From NCBI RefSeq assembly GCF_000812965.1, contig NZ_JSYN01000009.1, positions 61,233 to 125,232 on the forward strand: 64,000 nucleotides of DNA. Reading direction: 5' to 3'. Source of the DNA: Pedobacter kyungheensis (lineage in GTDB: Bacteria; Bacteroidota; Bacteroidia; Sphingobacteriales; Sphingobacteriaceae). The stretch's first letter is position 1; every line of letters begins with the position of its first letter. The notes beneath the pieces were generated by a model. It did not search any database. It saw only the letters and a list, made by a program, of their open reading frames with translations, and was not told the DNA's origin. Positions 1 through 8,099 of this stretch are shown piece by piece. The position numbers and the translations under genes are program-made.

Positions 1-1652
1 TTATAATCGTCGATAACTTTAATTACCTCAGGACCGTTCTTCACTTGTACTCCATTTATTGTTAATAAAACATCACCAATGTCCAGACCTGCTTTATATG
101 CTGGGGTTCCTGCCAGGGTTTGCGATAAAATAACTTTATCGTCTACTGAAGCAATATTTCCAAACCCAGTATAAGCCTGTCCTGGCTTTGCCTTACGCAG
201 TACCAGTCCGGCGTTAAGCAACAATTGAGCATAATCGTTTTTTTCGGTGCCATAAATGTACTTTTTAAAGAAACTGGCTGCGAATGATGGGTTTTTGGTT
301 AAGCTTGCCAAAGTCTTCTCTAAATCTGGGATGGTGTATGCAATTTCCGGCTTCCCGTAGGCTTTCCAAAGTGCACGCATATAATCATCGAGCGTAAGCT
401 TAAAGTCCGCTCTTAAGCGGAGGTCTAAGGCCAGGGCGGTTGCAGCGCCATACGTATAGTAAGAGGTAAAAATATTGGCTTTGTTGGTTTGGTCGATCGC
501 TACACCAGCATCGGCAAATACGGCATACCGGCTGGCCTCAACAGGCGAAAAATTGAGTGCCCCAGGCGAAAGCAGTACAGCATTTGCCAAACTGTTAAAA
601 GTTTGTATGGCATTATCTTCTGTTTTTAAACCTGCACGGGTTAACAGCAGATTGCCATAATACTGAGTAAAGCCTTCAGCAAGCCAAAGTTCATTGCTCA
701 TATTGGCATGTTCGAAGTTAAAAGGCTCTAAAGTTTTGGGGCGCAGTCGCTCCACATTCCAGCTGTGGAAATATTCGTGCGAAAATGTACCCAGCAAATT
801 AGCTTCGTAGCCTGCAATTTTTGGGGTGCGCTGCACAATAGAAGTCGAATTTCGATGCTCCATCCCATCGCCGGCATTATCGGGGTAAACATCTTCTAAA
901 AAGTAGTAATGGCCATAATCGTAAGTTGGGAACTCGCCCCATACCGCGAGGTGTTCATCAACCATTTTTTTCAGCATCCCGGCATAATTGTCGATGGTTT
1001 GCTGATCGTCGTTAGAATGCGAAATCAGGTGAATGGTTTGTGTTTTTCCATCGGTGTTTTTAACCTCCCAGCTTGCGGTTTTATAGTCTGCAATTTCAAT
1101 TGGGCTATCCATAAAATATTGCAGATTAGGCGCAAAATAACTTCCATCGGCCTGAAGTTTAAGCTGGGTAGCCACTTTCCAGTTTTGTTTACCTGCATAA
1201 TTAAATTTCACTACCCTTGGCCGGTTATCCATACCTATCGGGTAGGCAAATGTTGCCGGGATATTCATGTGGGCATGGGTTTCATCGAAGCCTGCATAAG
1301 TTCCGTCAATCCAGTTGCCAAAAAGGGTGTAGGTTATTTTAACGCTGCTTCCGTGGTTGGAGATTTCGTATACATCGCCTGCAGTTTGGTTAACGGTTAA
1401 ATATTTCCCCGCGCCATCAAAAGCTTTTAAATGGTATACATTTTTGCCAAATTCGTGTGTGGCATAACGGCCTGGCGAAGAGCGGCTCATGCGTACTTTT
1501 AAAGTACCTGCCGGAACATTGGGAATAAGCATGCTGATTTCTGCCTCATGGTGTATGGCATTGGGAAATGAAATGACATAACTGATTTCATTTTGGGCAA
1601 AAGCTGCAAGTGAGAGCAGACTCCCGATTGCGGTACCTATAAATTTCTTCAT
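1..1652 (-). CDS. M61 family metallopeptidase with PDZ domain, 3' end beyond window
   Basis: Secreted glycyl-aminopeptidase-type metallopeptidase; the C-terminus lies outside the window, so about 550 residues are visible. The frame opens at 1652 with a signal peptide (MKKFIGTAIG..., ending near AFAQ). The M61 N-terminal domain follows, then the zinc motif HEYFHSWN with H292, E293 and H296, and the downstream WLAEGFTQYYG whose E326 should be the third ligand. A PDZ domain starts near residue 500 (TLAGTPAYKAGLDIGDVLL) and runs to the edge. Family knowledge: M61 enzymes cleave N-terminal glycine or alanine from peptides, probably in the periplasm here. No frameshift is seen. The frame stays open to base 1, so several shorter ORFs on the other strand are shadows. 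The family call is firm; the substrate is not known. Confidence 0.93.
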   Translation of the reverse strand, partial: MKKFIGTAIGSLLSLAAFAQNEISYVISFPNAIHHEAEISMLIPNVPAGTLKVRMSRSSPGRYATHEFGKNVYHLKAFDGAGKYLTVNQTAGDVYEISNHGSSVKITYTLFGNWIDGTYAGFDETHAHMNIPATFAYPIGMDNRPRVVKFNYAGKQNWKVATQLKLQADGSYFAPNLQYFMDSPIEIADYKTASWEVKNTDGKTQTIHLISHSNDDQQTIDNYAGMLKKMVDEHLAVWGEFPTYDYGHYYFLEDVYPDNAGDGMEHRNSTSIVQRTPKIAGYEANLLGTFSHEYFHSWNVERLRPKTLEPFNFEHANMSNELWLAEGFTQYYGNLLLTRAGLKTEDNAIQTFNSLANAVLLSPGALNFSPVEASRYAVFADAGVAIDQTNKANIFTSYYTYGAATALALDLRLRADFKLTLDDYMRALWKAYGKPEIAYTIPDLEKTLASLTKNPSFAASFFKKYIYGTEKNDYAQLLLNAGLVLRKAKPGQAYTGFGNIASVDDKVILSQTLAGTPAYKAGLDIGDVLLTINGVQVKNGPEVIKVIDDY

Positions 1653-1713
1653 AAAAAGGGAATAATGACGGCAATTTAGTAATAAATGGAAGATTTTAAG
1701 GTAGCCTTTGGGT

Positions 1714-1823
1714 TTATGGTTGATAGCTTATAGTTAATAGCCTGGTTAGGATAAGTTTGGTCAATAGCACAATTGTTTTGTGTGGGCTATTGTCTATTAA
1801 CCATCGACTATGGGCTATCAACC
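1714..1823. repeat. Intergenic TATGGTTGATAG/CTATTAACCAT inverted repeat, copy A
   Basis: The gap between the M61 and DUF4407 genes is filled by short words such as TATGGTTGATAG and TAGTTAATAG on the left, and their near complements CTATTAACCAT and GCTATCAACC on the right. Related words recur at 48291-48331 and 51028-51127. No ORF is credible here. It looks like a low-complexity dispersed repeat family able to fold into a hairpin. Confidence 0.6.
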
Positions 1824-1830
1824 CCCTTCC

Positions 1831-2958
1831 TTAACTCTCGTTATCCCAATCGTATTTTTCCAAATCGCGGTAGGCTTTGCCTTTAATAATTTCTTTCCGT
1901 TTGGATGATTCTGAGTCTACCCGCGTTTCGTGGATATTATCGGCCACTTCGAAATGAAAATCCTTATCCTTTTTAGAATGGTAAATCGAAACTTCGTCTC
2001 CATCGGCAATGGCATAATCGTAAGGGCCACGGGCGCTCATCAGTTTAACAAATACCGGCAAACACTCAAAAAAGATAAACAGCAGGCCAATAAAGGTTAC
2101 GGCAATGGCTGTATTGTTGTCGCGGCTGCCATCTACATTAAATTTAAGCTGGCCAAGTGCCCAGTTGCGGTCGGCAAAACCTGCAATGTTGGCTAAACTA
2201 TCCAATTGTTTTTTGGTATACAGTTTTTCGGTAAACAGCCCATCAAATTCTTTGCGTTTATCTACAAAAGCTTCCGATTTATTAATGTTGGCCTTAAGCG
2301 AATCGAGCTCTGCCGTGCGTTGCGCAATTTCTGCTTCCTTACGCTTGGCATAGGGTCCATAACCCATTACGCCCGATGTTTCGGTGGTCTTATTGCCGAA
2401 TATTTCGAAGTTAAGTTTCTGCCTGTCGGATTTAATGCCTTTCTCCAGCGAATCGCGCGTAGCTTTTTGCTGGTTTAAGCGACCAAACTCAACCTGGTAT
2501 TTTTTCTCAAAAGCCTTATTTAAGGTATCAATCTTTGCCCGCTGACCATTCAAATAGCTTACTTTTAAACGCTCCTTAATCTCTTTATCAAAAATTTTAA
2601 GCTCAATAGGCCTCGAAATAACCATACCGATCATAATGGCCAGTAAAATACGTGGCGTGGCCTGTAAAAGCTGTTTATTGGTACTTGCACTTTTGTTAAT
2701 ACTCGATACGATGTAGCGGTCCATGTTAAAAATGGCTGCACCCCATAAAAAGCCGAAAATGATTGCGAAAATTACCGCCAGATCATCGCCTTTAAAAACA
2801 AAATACATGGCATAACCACCTGAAAGGGCCGCAAACAAGCCCGTAAAAAAGATGGTGGCACCAATGCCGGTATATTTATTTTGTTCTGAAGGATATTTTT
2901 CCAGTGTCGGGATATGAGCGCCAGAGCAAAACCAAAAGAAGCGGTTCAGTTTGTCCAT
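1831..2958 (-). CDS. DUF4407 domain-containing membrane protein
   Basis: A 375-residue integral membrane protein that resembles the DUF4407 family, whose function is not established. Three hydrophobic segments lie in the N-terminal third (about residues 29-57, 60-85 and 103-124). A long charged segment of about 130 residues (125-255), rich in Lys, Glu and Gln, is probably a coiled coil outside the membrane. A fourth segment follows (about 283-308, AVTFIGLLFIFFECLPVF), then a polar C-terminal tail. The start ATG at 2958 gives MDKLNRFFWFCSGAH, which fits the family. It is transcribed alone, divergently from the rhodanese gene. Confidence 0.8.
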   Translation of the reverse strand: MDKLNRFFWFCSGAHIPTLEKYPSEQNKYTGIGATIFFTGLFAALSGGYAMYFVFKGDDLAVIFAIIFGFLWGAAIFNMDRYIVSSINKSASTNKQLLQATPRILLAIMIGMVISRPIELKIFDKEIKERLKVSYLNGQRAKIDTLNKAFEKKYQVEFGRLNQQKATRDSLEKGIKSDRQKLNFEIFGNKTTETSGVMGYGPYAKRKEAEIAQRTAELDSLKANINKSEAFVDKRKEFDGLFTEKLYTKKQLDSLANIAGFADRNWALGQLKFNVDGSRDNNTAIAVTFIGLLFIFFECLPVFVKLMSARGPYDYAIADGDEVSIYHSKKDKDFHFEVADNIHETRVDSESSKRKEIIKGKAYRDLEKYDWDNES

Positions 2959-3059
2959 TTGTAACTATTTATAATTAAACGCCTAAGGGTTTAACTTGTT
3001 ACAGTTTTTTACAAAATTTTATGGCATTTTTTTGATGGGGCGGGTAAGGCTGATTTTCC

Positions 3060-3067
3060 TATATTTG
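3060..3067 (+). promoter_or_regulatory. Candidate -7 box TATATTTG for the rhodanese gene
   Basis: An exact match to the Bacteroidetes TAnnTTTG -7 element, 19 bases before the ATG at 3087. No well-spaced TTTG -33 element was found (the nearest, at 3031-3034, is 25 bases away), so the call rests on the -7 box alone. Confidence 0.45.
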
Positions 3068-3086
3068 CATAAATACATTGAATAAA

Positions 3087-3404
3087 ATGAAAGAAATATC
3101 GGTACAAGAACTAAAAGAGAAAATCGACAATAATGAAGATTTTCAATTAATTGATGTTCGTGAAACATTCGAATATGAAGTTTCTAATCTGAACGGAGAA
3201 AACATTCCGTTGGGTGGGATTTTAATTGAGGCTGATAAGGTTGCAAAAGATAAACCCGTAATTATCCAGTGCCGCAGTGGTAAAAGAAGTGCAGCTGCTG
3301 TAATGCAGTTAGAGCAACAGTACGGTTATGATAACCTTTACAATTTAAAAGGCGGTATTTTAGCCTGGCAAGAGGCTTACGATCCGAATATGCCGGTTTA
3401 TTAG
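3087..3404 (+). CDS. Rhodanese-like domain protein
   Basis: A single-domain rhodanese of 105 residues, cytoplasmic, without signal peptide. The domain runs from VQELKEKI to GGILAWQ. The active-site loop is CRSGKR with C62 as the likely persulfide-forming cysteine, and the preceding IDVRETFEYE matches the conserved DVR motif. Family role: sulfur transfer between persulfide carriers or small acceptors; the partner is unknown. The frame also opens at a TTG at 3078, but the ATG at 3087 is preferred because the -7 box would place transcription start close to it. It stands alone. Confidence 0.88.
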   Translation: MKEISVQELKEKIDNNEDFQLIDVRETFEYEVSNLNGENIPLGGILIEADKVAKDKPVIIQCRSGKRSAAAVMQLEQQYGYDNLYNLKGGILAWQEAYDPNMPVY

Positions 3405-3492
3405 AATCACCAGTTTTCAATAACCAATTACCAGGAAAAACAATAACCAAATTCCAATGATCAACTGGAGTAGGTTATATCAGATAAATAAG

Positions 3493-3569
3493 ATCAATTT
3501 TCAAACTTTAACCTTGCGGGATTAAACGTTTTGAATGTTTCCGACTCCGGATAGGGTTTGAAAATTGAT
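3493..3569. repeat. 14-bp perfect inverted repeat with 49-base loop
   Basis: ATCAATTTTCAAAC (3493-3506) is exactly complementary to GTTTGAAAATTGAT (3556-3569). The surrounding 220-base gap after the rhodanese gene also holds AT-rich words (CAATAACCAATTACCAGG and similar) that look like dispersed intergenic repeat. No gene is visible. The hairpin could act as a transcript end or be a mobile repeat remnant. Confidence 0.55.
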
Positions 3570-3624
3570 TATTGTTCATTGGTGCTTTGTAGATAAATTC
3601 TCTTACAAATAAAATCCTCTACTT

Positions 3625-3822
3625 GTGGGTAAAAAATTTGCTTTAAATATCTTCTATAACCTGGCCATTATCCTTGCTATTTTTGGATTGGTTTGGTGCT
3701 ATAACAATGCTAAATATCTTCCGGCCGGCTTTCTGGTTGGTGTAACCTGCTGCCTGTTCTATTTTAAGTATCAGTTAAGCAAAGACATCAGAAAAAGTTT
3801 CAAGGAAAAAGATCAGAAGTAA
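3625..3822 (+). CDS. Small membrane protein of 65 residues, function unknown
   Basis: A GTG-started frame encoding 65 residues. It has two hydrophobic segments (about residues 8-25 and 31-48) and a charged C-terminal tail ending in KSFKEKDQK, so a two-span inner-membrane protein is likely. It resembles small DUF6358-type proteins of Sphingobacteriaceae, recalled and not verified. Its 3' end overlaps the convergent epimerase gene by 23 bases. No operon partner and no enzymatic motif are visible. Confidence 0.6.
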   Translation: MGKKFALNIFYNLAIILAIFGLVWCYNNAKYLPAGFLVGVTCCLFYFKYQLSKDIRKSFKEKDQK

Positions 3823-4831
3823 CTCCTTCAAGCCCTAACCCGGGTATATCTTTTAAAATATATTTGCCGTTTTCGAAAGGTGGATTGGTAAAAGGATTGT
3901 TTTTGGTTAACCAGGGACCATCTAAATCGGCCCAGTTGCACAGTGGAGCTAATGCAGCAGCAGCCAATGTAGCGCAACTGGTTTCGCTCATACAGCCAAT
4001 TAGCACCTTCATGCCAAAAGAACGGGCTTTTAAAATCATCTGATGGCCTTCGTACATGCCACAGCTTTTCATCAGTTTTACGTTTATGCCATGGTAAACG
4101 CCTTTTAGGCTATCAATATCACTTAGGCGCTGTACGGCTTCATCAGCCAATAGCGGGATAGGGCTACGCTCAGTTAACCAGGCATTACCCGCCGGGTCAT
4201 TTTTATCCATAGGCTGCTCAATTAAAACAACGCCCTGGTTGTGCAGCCAGTAAATCAAATCGATAGCCTTTATACGGTCTTTCCAACCCTGGTTCGCGTC
4301 AACATATAGCGGCACCTGCGTCATACTGCGGATGGTTTCGATAATCTCCTGATCGTTATCCCTGCCCAGTTTAACTTTTATCACCTTAAATGCACTGGCA
4401 TCTTTCAGTTTTTCTCGAATTACTTCAGGCGTATCAATACCAACAGTATAAGAAGTAACGGGCATTTGCGCCGGGTTTGCTCCATAAATTTCGTAGCAGG
4501 GTTTATTTAAAATTTTCCCCTGGATATCGTTTAATGCAATATCAATTGCAGCCTTTATCGCTGGCTGGCCGGGTGCAATGCTGTCTAGGTAGCTAATGAT
4601 CTCCCCGAAATCGAAAGGGTGCTTAAAGGCGCTTAAATCTACTTGTCTTAAAAAGTGTATAGCAGTTTCGTAACTTTCGCCCATGTAAGGTACCATTGAT
4701 GCTTCGCCGTAACCCGTAACGCCTTCGTAGCTTATTTTGAGCAACATTAAAGGTGTGCTGGTGCGGGTAAATTTCGAGATCGAGAATGGGTGCTTTAACT
4801 CTAATTCAAATTCTTTGTAACTAATCTTCAT
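3800..4831 (-). CDS. Dipeptide epimerase (enolase superfamily, L-Ala-D/L-Glu epimerase type)
   Basis: A cytoplasmic enolase-superfamily enzyme of 343 residues from the ATG at 4831; an upstream TTG at 4837 is less likely. The N-terminal capping domain is followed by the barrel. The catalytic KxK pair is K152/K154 (KVIKVKLG). The metal ligands are D178 (LYVDANQGW), E205 (LIEQPM) and D230 (LLADEA), and the opposite-face base is K252 (INVKLMK). This lysine pair marks 1,1-proton-transfer enzymes such as dipeptide epimerases, which act in recycling murein peptides; the exact dipeptide is inference. It has a promoter facing away from the following lipoprotein gene. Confidence 0.87.
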   Translation of the reverse strand: MKISYKEFELELKHPFSISKFTRTSTPLMLLKISYEGVTGYGEASMVPYMGESYETAIHFLRQVDLSAFKHPFDFGEIISYLDSIAPGQPAIKAAIDIALNDIQGKILNKPCYEIYGANPAQMPVTSYTVGIDTPEVIREKLKDASAFKVIKVKLGRDNDQEIIETIRSMTQVPLYVDANQGWKDRIKAIDLIYWLHNQGVVLIEQPMDKNDPAGNAWLTERSPIPLLADEAVQRLSDIDSLKGVYHGINVKLMKSCGMYEGHQMILKARSFGMKVLIGCMSETSCATLAAAALAPLCNWADLDGPWLTKNNPFTNPPFENGKYILKDIPGLGLEGVTSDLFP

Positions 4832-4872
4832 GATCAATCGTCTTCTAAATAAATAGGGAAATTATTGCCTTA

Positions 4873-4880
4873 CAAAAGTA
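4873..4880 (-). promoter_or_regulatory. -7 box TACTTTTG for the epimerase gene
   Basis: On the minus strand the bases read TACTTTTG, an exact TAnnTTTG match, 41 bases before the epimerase ATG. CAAA at 4897-4900 reads TTTG on the same strand, 16 bases upstream of the box, and could be the -33 element at slightly short spacing. Confidence 0.5.
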
Positions 4881-4886
4881 TATTTG
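4879..4886 (+). promoter_or_regulatory. -7 box TATATTTG for the lipoprotein gene
   Basis: An exact TAnnTTTG match, 24 bases before the ATG at 4911. It shares two bases with the divergent minus-strand box at 4873-4880, so the two promoters physically overlap. Confidence 0.5.
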
Positions 4887-4910
4887 TTTATTAACGCAAA
4901 AACCTCTGCC

Positions 4911-6047
4911 ATGGAAAACGTTTCAAGATTACGGTATTTTATTTATTTATCCTTAATAATTATTGGAGGATGTACCACAGGAAAGAATGCACTGCAAAAA
5001 GGCGACTATGATGCCTCAGTAAGCAAGGCGGTTAGCAGGCTGCAAAATTCGCCTAAAAACACCGAAGCGATGCAGGTGCTTAAAACGGCTTATGACCTGG
5101 CCTTGCAAAGTCATTTGCGCAAAATTGATGAAGCTAAACTATCAAACGATTTGTTTAGATGGGAATCGATTATGTACGATTACCAGAAAATAAATCAGCT
5201 GGCCGACGATATTAACAGCTGCCCGGCTTGTTTAACCATTGTACCCAGCCCCTCGAAATATATTACAGAACTTGCAGATAGCAAATACATGGCTGCCGGA
5301 GCGAGATATAATTCGGGATTGGGCTATTTAAGGGATAATAACCGTTTGGCAGCTAAGAAAGCTTATTACGAGTTCGAGAAAACCTTAAACCTGGAACCTA
5401 ATTATAAAGATGCCAAAGCTAAAATGGAAGATGCTTACTGGGCTGCAGTTACGCGAGTGGTAGTACAGCCCATTATCGTAAATAGCAGCTTGTATAAACT
5501 GAGTGCCGATTATTTTCAGCAGCAAATTGATCAGTTTATCGGTAAATATGCACGCAATAGGTTTGTGCTTTTTTATGGCGAGCAGCAGGCTACTGAACAA
5601 AAAATTGTTCCGGATCAGGTATTAAGCCTGAATTTTGATGATTTTGTGGTTGGACAAACTTACGTGAAGGAACGCGTTGAAAAGTTAAAGCGCGATAGTG
5701 TAGTGATTGGCGAAACCCGGGAGAGAAAACCCATTTACGGTACGGTTAAAGCTACCTTGAGTATTTTTGAAAAAAATATTTCTTCTTCAGGCTTGCTGGA
5801 TATGAGTATTATGGATTGGCAAACCAAAAAACTGGTGCGCCAGCAAAAATTTCCAGGCACTTACGTTTGGAGAGATAGCTGGGCCAGTTATAAGGGCGAT
5901 GACCGCGCTTTAAGCAAGCAGCAGCTGGCCATGACTAAACGCAGGGAGATGCTTCCTCCTCCGCCGAGTACCTTGTTTCTGGAGTTTACCAAGCCGATTT
6001 ACAGCCAGCTGGTAGATGATATTAGTTATTACTATAATAATTATTAA
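4911..6047 (+). CDS. Lipoprotein of unknown function
   Basis: A 378-residue protein beginning at the ATG at 4911. The frame is open further upstream from a TTG, but that lies inside the promoter. Residues 1-21 form a lipoprotein signal (LIIIGGC, lipidated C21). The next 200 residues are rich in Ala, Lys, Leu and Asp and look helical, with a TPR-like stretch (residues about 40-70 and 135-170). The C-terminal half has alternating strands. No catalytic motif was recognised. It is probably anchored in the outer or inner membrane and is transcribed alone, divergently from the epimerase gene. Confidence 0.75.
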   Translation: MENVSRLRYFIYLSLIIIGGCTTGKNALQKGDYDASVSKAVSRLQNSPKNTEAMQVLKTAYDLALQSHLRKIDEAKLSNDLFRWESIMYDYQKINQLADDINSCPACLTIVPSPSKYITELADSKYMAAGARYNSGLGYLRDNNRLAAKKAYYEFEKTLNLEPNYKDAKAKMEDAYWAAVTRVVVQPIIVNSSLYKLSADYFQQQIDQFIGKYARNRFVLFYGEQQATEQKIVPDQVLSLNFDDFVVGQTYVKERVEKLKRDSVVIGETRERKPIYGTVKATLSIFEKNISSSGLLDMSIMDWQTKKLVRQQKFPGTYVWRDSWASYKGDDRALSKQQLAMTKRREMLPPPPSTLFLEFTKPIYSQLVDDISYYYNNY

Positions 6048-6053
6048 GCGCCC

Positions 6054-6140
6054 TTCGACTCCGCTCAGGGTGACATGTAAATGGGATCATTATTTTGGGG
6101 AGGAGTCTTTTTCCAGGTTTGTCACGTTGAGCCTGTCGAA
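6054..6140. repeat. Palindromic TTCGAC...GTCGAA intergenic repeat
   Basis: The left arm holds TTCGAC, GCTCA and GTGAC in order. The right arm (6121-6140) holds GTCAC, TGAGC and GTCGAA in mirrored order, giving a long imperfect hairpin. A single arm of the same kind (CTTCGACAGGCTCAGGATGA) lies near 17212-17231. A fragment at 6213-6234 (GAGGAACGACGAA) resembles the 102-bp element at 37777 and 63898. The 306-base gap holds no gene. Confidence 0.6.
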
Positions 6141-6288
6141 ACGTCTTATAAAGAGTTTGTGTAGATCCTTAGACAAACTCAGGACGACAACATAAAAGTA
6201 GGCGTTATTAAGGGGAGGAACGACGAAACCTGCCTGCTGCAGACAACCATGCCAAAGCAGGTTATATCTAACACATCGGATACAAAAA

Positions 6289-6312
6289 GAGTCAGCTGGT
6301 AACAGCTGACTC
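6289..6312 (-). terminator. Hairpin terminator of the GapN-like gene
   Basis: GAGTCAGCTG (6289-6298) pairs perfectly with CAGCTGACTC (6303-6312) around a four-base loop. On the minus strand it is followed by TTTTTG. It lies 41 bases beyond the stop codon of the dehydrogenase gene. Confidence 0.75.
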
Positions 6313-6353
6313 CACTTTGAACAGATTCTTCACTGCGTTCAGAATGACAGCAA

Positions 6354-7979
6354 CTAGAAAATATACTTTGTACTCAGGAAGTTTGAATCATCACCTTTAA
6401 CAATCTCATTCAATAGTTTTTTATTGCTATCGGTAAACTTAGTGGCTACCAGCGAACGGATAGAGAATGAACGCAGTGCATCTACTACCGATAGTGTTCC
6501 TTCGGCACTGTCTTTACGGCCGGTAAACGGAAATACATCCGGGCCACGCTGGCACTGGCAGTTGATATTTACACGGCTCACCTGGTTAACCAGCGGATCG
6601 ATTAACGAAGAAATTACCGCTGCATTATTGCTGAAAATACTTACCTGCTGGCCGTGTGGCGAGCCGATTAGGTACTCAATTGGTTCTTCTAAATCATCAA
6701 AAGGAACTACCGGTACAATGGGACCAAACTGCTCTTCGCGGTAAAGTTTCATATTGCTGTTTACCGGATAAACAATGGCAGGGTAAACAAAGGTTTCAAG
6801 GGTTTGTCCACCGTTTTTGTTAATCACCTTTGCGCCATGTACCAGGGCATCGTCAATACAATCTTTTAAATATTCTGGTTTATTTAATTCAGGTAGTGGC
6901 GTAAGGTTTACTCCTTTTTCCCATGGCATACCGAACTTTAGTTTTTCAACTTCGGCCGATAAACGTTTTAAAAACTCCTGCGCCAGACTGCGGTGTACGT
7001 AAACAATTTTAATTGCGGTACAACGCTGTCCGTTAAAAGAAAGCGAGCCCAGTACGGTTTCAGAAACGGCCAGGTCAAGATCTGCATCTTTGGTAATAAT
7101 GGCCGCATTTTTAGCATCAAGCCCTAAAATAGCCCTTAGACGGTTTACTTTAGGGTGTAATTTTTTAAGCTCGTTAGCCACTTTACTCGATCCGATTAAG
7201 GTAAGCACATTAATTTTTCCTGATTTCATTAAACCCGGTACAATGGTATTGCCACGGCCATAAATGGTGTTTACTACTCCTTTAGGGAAACTCGAACGGA
7301 AAGCCTCTAATAATGGATAGTGTAATAAAGTACCGTGTTTAGGTGGTTTGAATAAAAGCGTGTTGCCCATAATCAAAGCCGGAATAAGGGTGGTAAAGGT
7401 TTCGTTTAAGGGATAATTAAACGGACCCATACAAAGTACTACTCCAAGTGGCGAACGGCGCACCTGGGCCACAATACCCTGCTCTATTTCGAAACGTGAA
7501 GACTGTCTGTCGATGTCTTTTAGCGCATCAATGGTTGCGTAAATGTATTCAACGGTACGATCGAACTCTTTAACCGAATCGGCATAAGATTTACCGATTT
7601 CCCACATAATCAGTTTGGCCACAATTTCCTTCTGCTCAATCATTTTGTGGGTAAAGTTTTCTACGCATGCAATGCGATCGGCAACGCTCATGGTTGGCCA
7701 CTGGCCGCGACCGTTGTCATAAGCCGCTACTGCAGCGTCTAAAGCTTCTGTCGATTCCTTTTCGGTACATACCGGGAAACTTCCAATCCGTTTTCGTTTT
7801 AAACCTTCAGGAGTTTTAATACATACGGGAGAAAAAACTTCGTTAAAAGGTCCGTTCCAGGGTTTCATTTCACCATTGGAAAGGAATTCCTTTTGATTGA
7901 TCTCTTCCTTGAGCCTAAATTCATCTGGAATCTGGCTCTCTTCAACGAAAATACTTTCGAGGTTTAGCGATGTGCTCAA
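6354..7979 (-). CDS. GapN-like NADP-dependent glyceraldehyde-3-phosphate dehydrogenase (ALDH superfamily)
   Basis: An aldehyde dehydrogenase of 541 residues, closest in my reading to non-phosphorylating GapN-type enzymes, which oxidise glyceraldehyde-3-phosphate to 3-phosphoglycerate and make NADPH. The oxyanion asparagine is N188 (GPFNYP) and the catalytic cysteine is C320 (NGQRCTA). The usual ELGG general-base motif reads GLDAK, so the expected glutamate is G286. It follows the galacturonate operon, whose KDPG aldolase produces glyceraldehyde-3-phosphate, which supports the substrate call by context. It is separated from exuT by a strong terminator and has its own terminator. An alternative is another phosphorylated or sugar aldehyde. 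Confidence 0.78.
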   Translation of the reverse strand: MSTSLNLESIFVEESQIPDEFRLKEEINQKEFLSNGEMKPWNGPFNEVFSPVCIKTPEGLKRKRIGSFPVCTEKESTEALDAAVAAYDNGRGQWPTMSVADRIACVENFTHKMIEQKEIVAKLIMWEIGKSYADSVKEFDRTVEYIYATIDALKDIDRQSSRFEIEQGIVAQVRRSPLGVVLCMGPFNYPLNETFTTLIPALIMGNTLLFKPPKHGTLLHYPLLEAFRSSFPKGVVNTIYGRGNTIVPGLMKSGKINVLTLIGSSKVANELKKLHPKVNRLRAILGLDAKNAAIITKDADLDLAVSETVLGSLSFNGQRCTAIKIVYVHRSLAQEFLKRLSAEVEKLKFGMPWEKGVNLTPLPELNKPEYLKDCIDDALVHGAKVINKNGGQTLETFVYPAIVYPVNSNMKLYREEQFGPIVPVVPFDDLEEPIEYLIGSPHGQQVSIFSNNAAVISSLIDPLVNQVSRVNINCQCQRGPDVFPFTGRKDSAEGTLSVVDALRSFSIRSLVATKFTDSNKKLLNEIVKGDDSNFLSTKYIF

Positions 7980-8054
7980 TTTGGGTTTGGTTGTTAGGGT
8001 TTATAATGCTTAATCTATCGTTTAAGTATAGATTAACGTTTTTAAAAAAAGTAT

Positions 8055-8090
8055 CAAGATTTAGGCACTTGTTGTTGTGCCTAAATCTTG
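8055..8090 (-). terminator. Strong hairpin terminator after exuT
   Basis: CAAGATTTAGGCAC (8055-8068) pairs perfectly over 14 bp with GTGCCTAAATCTTG (8077-8090) around an eight-base loop. On the minus strand a run of seven T follows shortly after. It sits 10 bases past the exuT stop and should close the uronate operon. Confidence 0.85.
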
Positions 8091-8099
8091 TGTTATGAA

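Noticed and set aside
909..1400. Plus-strand frame of 163 codons
   Set aside because: It lies wholly opposite the M61 peptidase, whose frame, signal peptide and zinc motif are clear.
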